Shown in pieces: positions 33,916 through 38,858 of a stretch of DNA of 38,858 nucleotides. The notes under the pieces were generated by a model. That model was not told where the DNA came from. It saw only the letters and a list, made by a program, of their open reading frames with translations, and did not search any database. Each line of letters begins with the position of its first letter. The first letter of the stretch is position 1. Location of the stretch: positions 1 to 38,858 of the forward strand of contig CAZGQY010000016.1 of NCBI GenBank assembly GCA_964528035.1, read 5' to 3'. Both the position numbers and the translations under genes were made by a program. This stretch comes from CAZGQY01 sp964528035. Lineage in GTDB: Bacteria > Pseudomonadota > Gammaproteobacteria > Methylococcales > UBA1147.

Positions 33916-35154
33916 CTAACCAAGGGTTAGTTTTTCAAATATTCTGAATCCTGCGACGTAGGTGCCAATCGCGGATCCAATTGTACTGAACAAAAAGATC
34001 AGCAGTGTGCGTGCCACTCTATTGTGCCACCATCCTTTCAAATTCGAAACATCGGTTCTTAGTTGGCTGAAATCTCCAACTTCGGGTTTTCGAATAAAAA
34101 TTTCTGTTGCTGCAGTCACAAAGCCCGCGCCTATCATTGGATTTAGGGAGGTTAATGGTGCGGCAATGAATGCAACCAAAATTGTGAGTGGATGGGCTGC
34201 GGCCAGTAATGCACCCAATGCCGATAATCCTCCATTTATTAATACCCAGTCCAGCATTATATCCAATCCCAGTTCTGTATTTCGAGAGAAGCCAATGCCG
34301 AAACCAACCAGAACGAGCAGAACGATCAGCCACGGAAAACTTTTGAGCCAACGGCTTCGTTTGGGAACGTGCTTGAGTCGCGACAGGGATTCATCAATTT
34401 GGGCTGTAGATGGAGGGGTATTTTTTAGACGAGTGCTCATTCCTGCCACATGACCTGCACCGACAACCGCGAGTATATTGCTGTACTCTGTAGTTTCCAA
34501 TTGGGAAAAAAGACTCATTGACATATATTCGTCACGCTCCTGTATAAGCGGTTTGAATAAGGATTCATTTTGTTCGGCGAACTGGTGCAGCGCGGATTCA
34601 AGCATATCGCCTTGTTTCAGCTTTTCAATTTCTTCTTCCGAGACCTTTTCGTGATTGACAACGCTGGCCAAAAGGCCGGCAATGAGTTCGAATCGTCGCC
34701 ACCAAGAAACGTTGGCATAAACACGCTTTAAAGTGGTGCTGATTTCCCGGTCGATCAAGAGTACCGGCAATTTCAATTTATCGGCAAGTTGAATGGCTGC
34801 TTTCATTTCAGCCCCGGGTTCTATGCCTATTTCATCGGCAATCCTTTGTTGATAGGCGCCTAATGCGAGGTTGGCAATTACCATTGTGGTTTTTTTGTCC
34901 CGCAAGACCTGGAACAGATCCATTTTAGCAAGGCTGTCTGGATTCATAATTGCGTTATGTCGATTACTACACAGCTCGACCGCAACCGCATCAAAAAGGC
35001 CGCTGTTTAGTGATGTGCTGACGTCTTCCACGCTGGATCGAGAGACATGGGCAGTCCCCAGCAGGGTAATTTGCCGATCTTTTATATTTATGTTTGTGCG
35101 GGGGTCTTGTTGTTTATTCAAGCTAATCTCTTTTTTGCAATGGATCGAACTCAA
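33916..35154 (-). CDS. TraB/PrgY-family membrane protein
   Basis: The protein of about 410 residues has an N-terminal TraB domain with QITLLGTAHVSRSSVEDVST, VAVELCSNRHNAI, VLLIDREISTTLKRVYANVS and ILAVVGAGHVAGM, the conserved GTAH, E and GH elements of a proposed metal-dependent hydrolase. A C-terminal part has about four membrane segments (FPWLIVLLVLVGFGIGFS, GLSALGALLAAAHPLTILVA, and others). Related proteins include enterococcal PrgY/TraB, which reduce pheromone output; the role in Gram-negatives is not established. No in-frame ATG exists near the start. TTG 35154 is possible, but TTG 35121 (after AAGAGA) has the better ribosome site. It is followed by the MetX-family gene after 32 bases. 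Confidence 0.85.
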   Translation of the reverse strand: MSSIHCKKEISLNKQQDPRTNINIKDRQITLLGTAHVSRSSVEDVSTSLNSGLFDAVAVELCSNRHNAIMNPDSLAKMDLFQVLRDKKTTMVIANLALGAYQQRIADEIGIEPGAEMKAAIQLADKLKLPVLLIDREISTTLKRVYANVSWWRRFELIAGLLASVVNHEKVSEEEIEKLKQGDMLESALHQFAEQNESLFKPLIQERDEYMSMSLFSQLETTEYSNILAVVGAGHVAGMSTRLKNTPPSTAQIDESLSRLKHVPKRSRWLKSFPWLIVLLVLVGFGIGFSRNTELGLDIMLDWVLINGGLSALGALLAAAHPLTILVAFIAAPLTSLNPMIGAGFVTAATEIFIRKPEVGDFSQLRTDVSNLKGWWHNRVARTLLIFLFSTIGSAIGTYVAGFRIFEKLTLG

Positions 35155-35420
35155 GCGAATGAATCAGGCGAAATTCGACAGTATGGTCAGCGTCTCTGTT
35201 CGAAATTAATATTGCGCCAGTCCAATTGCGGGTTAATGTGCGCTTACTCGCTGAACTGGTTGTTGGGAGCGCGTGAATTATTTCTGACAGTGGGAAAGTT
35301 CACTGTCAGGTGATAGGTATGAGGGTTTTGAATTTCTTTATAAGTGGCTACAGCAAAAATAGTCATTATTAGTCGATTACCCGCAAAACTGTTTGAGCAT
35401 TACAGCAAAAGCTGCATCAT
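35155..35420. other. Gene-free stretch with a perfect 9-bp hairpin
   Basis: No gene is recognised between the TraB-family gene and the cold-shock terminator. It contains CTGACAGTG (35284-35292) pairing perfectly with CACTGTCAG (35301-35309) across an eight-base loop. No T run follows on either strand, so it may be an operator or RNA structure rather than a terminator. The promoter of the TraB-metX transcript is probably in this stretch. Confidence 0.4.
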
Positions 35421-35445
35421 AAAAAACCCCGCCGTCAAGGCGGGG
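35421..35445 (-). terminator. Rho-independent terminator of the cold-shock gene
   Basis: Read on the minus strand, CCCCGCC (35445-35439), a five-base loop, GGCGGGG (35433-35427) and six T (35426-35421) form a textbook intrinsic terminator. It lies about 30 bases after the stop of the cold-shock gene. Confidence 0.93.
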
Positions 35446-35475
35446 TGTTGCGACGCAACAGCGTTTTCTCTTTAT

Positions 35476-35682
35476 TTATTGAGGGACTACGTTTGTTGCC
35501 GCTAGTCCTTTTGGTCCTGTTTGCGTATCGTATGAAACCATCTGGCCTTCGGCCAGTGTTTTATACCCATCACCCTGGATTGCGGTATGGTGAACAAATA
35601 CATCCTCTTTCCCATCTTGAGGTTCTATGAACCCGAAGCCCTTTTTATTGTCAAACCACTTTACAGTGCCAGTAGCCATCAC
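35476..35682 (-). CDS. CspA-family cold-shock protein
   Basis: The 68-residue protein is a single cold-shock domain that binds single-stranded RNA and DNA: GTVKWFDNKKGFGFIEP with RNP1 (KGFGFI) and VFVHHTAIQ with RNP2 (VFVHH), ending GPKGLAATNVV. Two ATG codons are adjacent (35682 and 35679); GAGG lies upstream of both. It is monocistronic, with a strong terminator after it and almost 600 gene-free bases before it, room for the long structured leader typical of cold-shock genes. Confidence 0.96.
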   Translation of the reverse strand: MMATGTVKWFDNKKGFGFIEPQDGKEDVFVHHTAIQGDGYKTLAEGQMVSYDTQTGPKGLAATNVVPQ

Positions 35683-36276
35683 TTATTCCTCTACTTGATT
35701 TTTTAATAGCACGCAGATTTCGCTAAGAATCCAACGAACATTCCATCAACCTAGATTTAGGGGTAAAGCCAACCGAGAAACGTCCACCTGCCTTTGCTGT
35801 AGTTGCTCGAATTAGGTCCTGCTAGTTCTTTGTTCCTGCACCAAGCATATGAACTTTTCTCAACCGGCTCTATCCAATATTTCTAAGTTGTCAGAATACT
35901 AGAAATTATTATTACGGATTCCTATTTTTCAAAACGCTAATATCCACGTAAAAAGGAGTATAACTCTATCGGCTCCACCCGGCTATCCCTTTATTTGACT
36001 TTGGTTATTTTATGGCAGATTGTGGAAGATATAAAATCTTTAGTCAAAGTGTAAATTCGTTGGAGTGAATTCGATTATTGGCCATTTTTCAGTGTAAATA
36101 TTTAAGAATTTCAGTGTCTACTCGTGGTATTAAACAGAAGAGGGCGCAAGTCATAGATTGTTTGAACTTCTGTAACAGAGATATTGCAGTAGAGCTTGCA
36201 TGGTAGAAATCATGCGTTGCAATAATCAATGATTTGCATCCTGCTCAACCAACTTACAGGGTGGTTGCTGATATAT
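35683..36276. other. Long intergenic region before the cold-shock gene
   Basis: No gene is recognised in these 594 bases. On the minus strand, TTGAAA (35932-35927) and AT-rich TAATAAT (35914-35908) about 230 bases before the cold-shock start could be its promoter. That would give a leader of some 220 nucleotides. The match is modest. I see no terminator for the CBS-protein operon that ends at 36277. Confidence 0.3.
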
Positions 36277-36699
36277 TTAAATCTGGTCAATTTCTGTCAG
36301 TTTATATAAACCACCTAAAACCAGCGCATTTGGGCTGATCGTACCAATTACTTCGCGGTCATCGATTACAGGTGCTCGAACCAGATCGTATTTGGCAAAT
36401 AATCTGGAACAATAGCGAATGTCCATATCCGGATGTACAGAAATTACGGGTTTAGTCATGATTTCATAGACGTTGACTCTTTCCGGAGCACGGTCTTTAG
36501 CCAAAACGTGCCGGGCAATATCGCCTGCGGTAATTAAGGAATATTCGTCGTCTTCATGTCTTTTGTTAACAATCAATACAGAAGTTCTTAAGGATTTCAT
36601 GATCTTTAAAGCTTTTTGAATGGTTGCGATGCCATCGATACGACCAAAATCCTGTTTCATTACATCCCGTACACGAATTATTTTACGATCTTCTTTCAT
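36277..36699 (-). CDS. Protein of two CBS domains
   Basis: The 140-residue protein is a Bateman pair of two CBS motifs. The first begins IIRVRDVMKQDFGRIDGIAT and includes SVLIVNKR and ITAGDIARHVLAKD. The second has VYEIMTKPVISVHPDMDIRY and RAPVIDDREVIGTIS. CBS pairs bind adenine nucleotides and regulate attached enzymes or transporters. Its start overlaps the stop of the P-II-like gene by four bases, so it belongs to the operon with the two DUF1538 membrane proteins, presumably as an energy-state sensor for them. That role is inference. Confidence 0.9.
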   Translation of the reverse strand: MKEDRKIIRVRDVMKQDFGRIDGIATIQKALKIMKSLRTSVLIVNKRHEDDEYSLITAGDIARHVLAKDRAPERVNVYEIMTKPVISVHPDMDIRYCSRLFAKYDLVRAPVIDDREVIGTISPNALVLGGLYKLTEIDQI

Positions 36700-37046
36700 A
36701 TTTCATCCTCGACGACCTGAGTGAGCTCTTCCACCTGGTGCATGACACCAATTGCATCCTCGACATCTATTTGGAAGGCTATTCCGGTGCCTGGTTTGGT
36801 GTCAAATTCTCCTGCTTTGGCGATTGCCTCCAGGATGTGTCGGCTTAAATGTTCTTCGACTAGAAATAACAGTACGTCGCGCTGAGTTTCCAGGGTTAAT
36901 CCGAAGAATGTTTTCGATTGGTGTATGCCTTCACCTCTGGCGTTGTTTATTACAGTCGCTCCCATCGCGCCATAATCGCGTGATGTGTTGAGTACCAAAT
37001 CGGTTTTATCGTCTTCCACAAATGCGATGATCAACTTAAAATGCAT
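36696..37046 (-). CDS. P-II (GlnB)-like regulatory protein
   Basis: The 116-residue protein has the P-II ferredoxin-like layout: MHFKLIIAFVEDDKTDLVLN, GAMGATVINNARGEG at the place of the T-loop, then LLFLVEEHLSRHILEAIAKA and PGTGIAFQIDVEDAIGV. It lacks the T-loop Tyr of classical GlnB that is uridylylated, and the loop is short (EGIHQSKTFFGL), so it is a P-II-like variant rather than GlnB/GlnK. Such proteins often regulate a membrane transporter encoded beside them, as GlnK does AmtB and SbtB does SbtA. Here the neighbours are two DUF1538 membrane proteins upstream and a CBS protein that overlaps its stop. Confidence 0.83.
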   Translation of the reverse strand: MHFKLIIAFVEDDKTDLVLNTSRDYGAMGATVINNARGEGIHQSKTFFGLTLETQRDVLLFLVEEHLSRHILEAIAKAGEFDTKPGTGIAFQIDVEDAIGVMHQVEELTQVVEDEI

Positions 37047-37119
37047 AATCAGTAACCATGAGTTATCAAAATGTAAAAAGTTTTTTATTGAATAAAAAAA
37101 GAGAGTTGTTATCCATTGC

Positions 37120-37896
37120 TTAATTATCGCTCGACTTGTTCATGGATTCAGCGAATTGAGCGTAGCCAAGTACTGCGATAATGGGAAACAGGCTGGCGAA
37201 TGCGATTAAACCGAAACCATCCAGAAGAGGATTTCGACCCGGTACTGAGGACCCTAGTCCCAATCCTAATGCTGTAACCAGTGGTACCGTGACTGTAGAA
37301 GTAGTGACGCCACCGGAGTCGTAGGCCAGTCCAATAATTAGCTTTGGCGCAAAAGCAGTTTGCAGCAACACAATGATGTAACCGGTGACTATATATAGAT
37401 ACAAATCAGATCCGGTGACTATTCGATAGGTGCCTAATGAAATTCCGAACGCGACGCCAGCAGATACTGCAATGCGCAGTCCAAACGCATGAATCGCGCC
37501 ACCGGATATTTCCTGGGCTTTTAATGCAACTGCGATGAGCGATGGTTCTGCCAGGGTAGTTGAAAATCCAATACATGCCGCAAATACATACACCCAACTG
37601 TATGCTTGCCATGGCACTGTTTGTGCCTCGCTAAGAACGCCTGTGAAACCAGGGTCAGTCAGTTGTTGGGCCATAAGTTTACCAATTGGGAAGAGTGCGA
37701 TATCGAGACCTTTAAGAAATAAGGCGATGCCGAGCAAAACATATATAAAGCCTGCTAATAGTTTTTTGGGGTTTGCCAGTGGGCGGCGAATCACAAACAG
37801 TTGAAAGCCGATAAAGGTTAGCGCAATGGGTATAACGTCACGAACTGTCTCCAGGAGGGTACGCAGAAAATCGAAGAACCAGTCCACCTTAAACAA
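37120..37896 (-). CDS. DUF1538 membrane protein (second of pair)
   Basis: The 258-residue protein has about six membrane segments and the DUF1538 signature blocks: DVIPIALTFIGFQLFVIRRP, GFSTTLAEPSLIAVALKAQE, RIAVSAGVAFGISLGTYRIV, LAYDSGGVTTSTVTVPLVTA and GFGLIAFASLFPIIAVLGYA. It is a clear paralogue of the next gene upstream. The conserved D-S-G-G-V-T-T-S-T and T-T-x-A-E-P motifs inside membrane regions look like substrate or ion sites. DUF1538 is presumed to be a transporter; no substrate is known to me. It starts at TTG 37896, overlapping the previous stop by eight bases, with GGA just before; GTG 37887 is an alternative. Confidence 0.88.
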   Translation of the reverse strand: MFKVDWFFDFLRTLLETVRDVIPIALTFIGFQLFVIRRPLANPKKLLAGFIYVLLGIALFLKGLDIALFPIGKLMAQQLTDPGFTGVLSEAQTVPWQAYSWVYVFAACIGFSTTLAEPSLIAVALKAQEISGGAIHAFGLRIAVSAGVAFGISLGTYRIVTGSDLYLYIVTGYIIVLLQTAFAPKLIIGLAYDSGGVTTSTVTVPLVTALGLGLGSSVPGRNPLLDGFGLIAFASLFPIIAVLGYAQFAESMNKSSDN

Positions 37897-38653
37897 TTAT
37901 TCCGTAAGCCATAACGAATATCATGGGTGTAAGAGATGCAAATGCGATTAAGCCAAAGCCATCTACCATGGCGTTGCGACCCTTGATGGCAGAGGCCAGG
38001 CCAATCCCCAGTGCTGTAACCAATGGTACGGTAATTGTCGATGTGGTCACTCCCCCGGAATCGTAGGCAATCCCAATGATTTCTTTTGGTGCAAAGAAGG
38101 TCATAACCATGATAATTGTATATCCAGGAATGATCAGATAATGTAAAGGCCATCCACGAATGATTCTCAATACACCAATAACAATGGCGAATCCGACCGA
38201 TAATGCAACGCTTAATCTCAATCCCAGCGCATAATCCGATCTGGCGTCGATCGAATTCGCAATGACAGTGCTCTGAGCGGCTACATTAGCAGCTTCGTCT
38301 GCGACTGCGATCAAAGCAGGTTCGGCAATGGTGGTACCAAACCCTAGTGCGAATGCGAAGCAGATTAGCCAAAACAGACTGCCTTTGCGGGCAAACGATT
38401 TTGCCATAGTTTCCCCGATTGGGAATAACCCCTGTTCTAGTCCCTGGATGAACAGAGTCAGTCCCAGAACGATCAAAATTGCACCACCAATCAGATCCAT
38501 TGTATTGTGGAGAGGTTGGCGAATCACGAAAATCTGAAACACAAGAATAACCACAATGATGGGCAGGAGGTCAAAACAACTGCTGACCAGATTGCGAATA
38601 AATCGATTTTTTATCACGGAATGGAATTTGCCCGGTGATCGTAGATACTCCAA
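37889..38653 (-). CDS. DUF1538 membrane protein (first of pair)
   Basis: The 254-residue protein has the same plan as its neighbour: LLPIIVVILVFQIFVIRQPL, ILIVLGLTLFIQGLEQGLFP, ALGFGTTIAEPALIAVADEA, GIAYDSGGVTTSTITVPLVT and DGFGLIAFASLTPMIFVMAY. The two proteins probably form a heterodimer, giving the ~12-segment unit found when the domains are fused in one chain elsewhere. The start is uncertain: TTG 38653 gives a longer basic N-terminus, GTG 38614 a shorter one, and neither has a clear ribosome site. It is the first gene of the operon DUF1538-DUF1538-PII-CBS. About 95 bases upstream lies a palindromic element. Confidence 0.88.
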   Translation of the reverse strand: MEYLRSPGKFHSVIKNRFIRNLVSSCFDLLPIIVVILVFQIFVIRQPLHNTMDLIGGAILIVLGLTLFIQGLEQGLFPIGETMAKSFARKGSLFWLICFAFALGFGTTIAEPALIAVADEAANVAAQSTVIANSIDARSDYALGLRLSVALSVGFAIVIGVLRIIRGWPLHYLIIPGYTIIMVMTFFAPKEIIGIAYDSGGVTTSTITVPLVTALGIGLASAIKGRNAMVDGFGLIAFASLTPMIFVMAYGIIV

Positions 38654-38748
38654 TTTAGCGGATATTTCAGGTAAAAGCCAGATTTCAGCTTATCTGAAGT
38701 CCTGGTTGGGTTGTAGTTTGTGGATTAATTAATTTATTCGGCCCTGAG

Positions 38749-38858
38749 GAGCGAGGATTCAATAATATACGAATCTTGACTTGTCTTATTGTCCGTCTTC
38801 TGTGTTGTAGCAACAGTTGTGTAGCCCTGCTATGCGCCTGTTGCTACGCCTTGAAGAC
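38749..38858. mobile_element. Palindromic MITE-like element, copy 2 (cut by window end)
   Basis: From GAGCGAGGATTCAATAATAT onward the sequence matches 4353-4462 with only a few differences, including the central hairpin arms GTAGCAACAG and CTGTTGCTAC. The right half lies outside the window. Near-identity of two copies 34 kb apart suggests recent spread. Confidence 0.7.

Noticed and set aside
36624..36991. Plus-strand frames of 74-79 codons opposite the CBS and P-II-like genes
   Set aside because: They are antisense shadows of genes with strong family patterns.
37120..38653. A recent tandem duplication or assembly artefact of one DUF1538 gene
   Set aside because: The proteins share motifs but differ throughout, consistent with an old, functional pair.

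Overview
The window looks like chromosomal DNA of a gammaproteobacterium of moderate-to-low GC. The evidence is gene content and order: lpoA-yraN-diaA with a divergent rsmI, a DUF1631 gene beside nadC and ampD, a Fur-controlled bfd, and a YheS-type ABC-F protein. No 16S rRNA or other species marker is present, so I do not name a genus.

Bases 1-7115 are a worn accessory region. It holds a 278-bp repeat inserted in a HigB-like toxin gene, a decayed ArdC antirestriction gene, and two copies of a 183-bp repeat ending in the 3' part of tRNA-Phe. These copies bracket a divergent katA/oxyR pair with a readable OxyR site. Beyond them lie an intact PIN toxin/ribbon-helix-helix antitoxin pair, a radC tail, and a frameshifted HigB toxin with an intact HigA-like antitoxin under a strong promoter.

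Bases 7291-24629 are mostly housekeeping genes: DUF1643, ampD, DUF1631, nadC, a minus-strand run lpoA>yraN>diaA>FAD oxidase>GST, rsmI followed by a metallophosphoesterase, an EEP-family hydrolase, bfd, a YcxB-like protein, a DUF465 protein and yheS. Between them sit several families of short palindromic elements of about 140-160 bp, each seen twice in the window, some placed exactly at gene stop codons.

Bases 24692-32233 encode a five-gene signalling module on the plus strand: a TonB-dependent outer-membrane receptor, a YfiR-like periplasmic protein, a membrane histidine kinase with two PAS domains, a protein made of two receiver domains, and a soluble receiver-kinase-receiver hybrid. None has a recognisable DNA-binding or other output domain. 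A decayed IS91-type transposase follows.

Bases 32747-38653 lie on the minus strand: a TraB-family membrane protein followed by a MetX-family acyltransferase resembling serine O-succinyltransferases, a cold-shock protein with a clear terminator, and a four-gene operon of two DUF1538 membrane proteins, a P-II-like protein and a two-CBS protein. The last looks like a regulated transport system of unknown substrate. The window ends inside a second copy of the palindromic element found just after oxyR.

The best candidates for undescribed biology are the receptor/YfiR/phosphorelay module and the DUF1538-PII-CBS operon; the short palindromic element families and the tRNA-Phe-bounded katA/oxyR segment come next.
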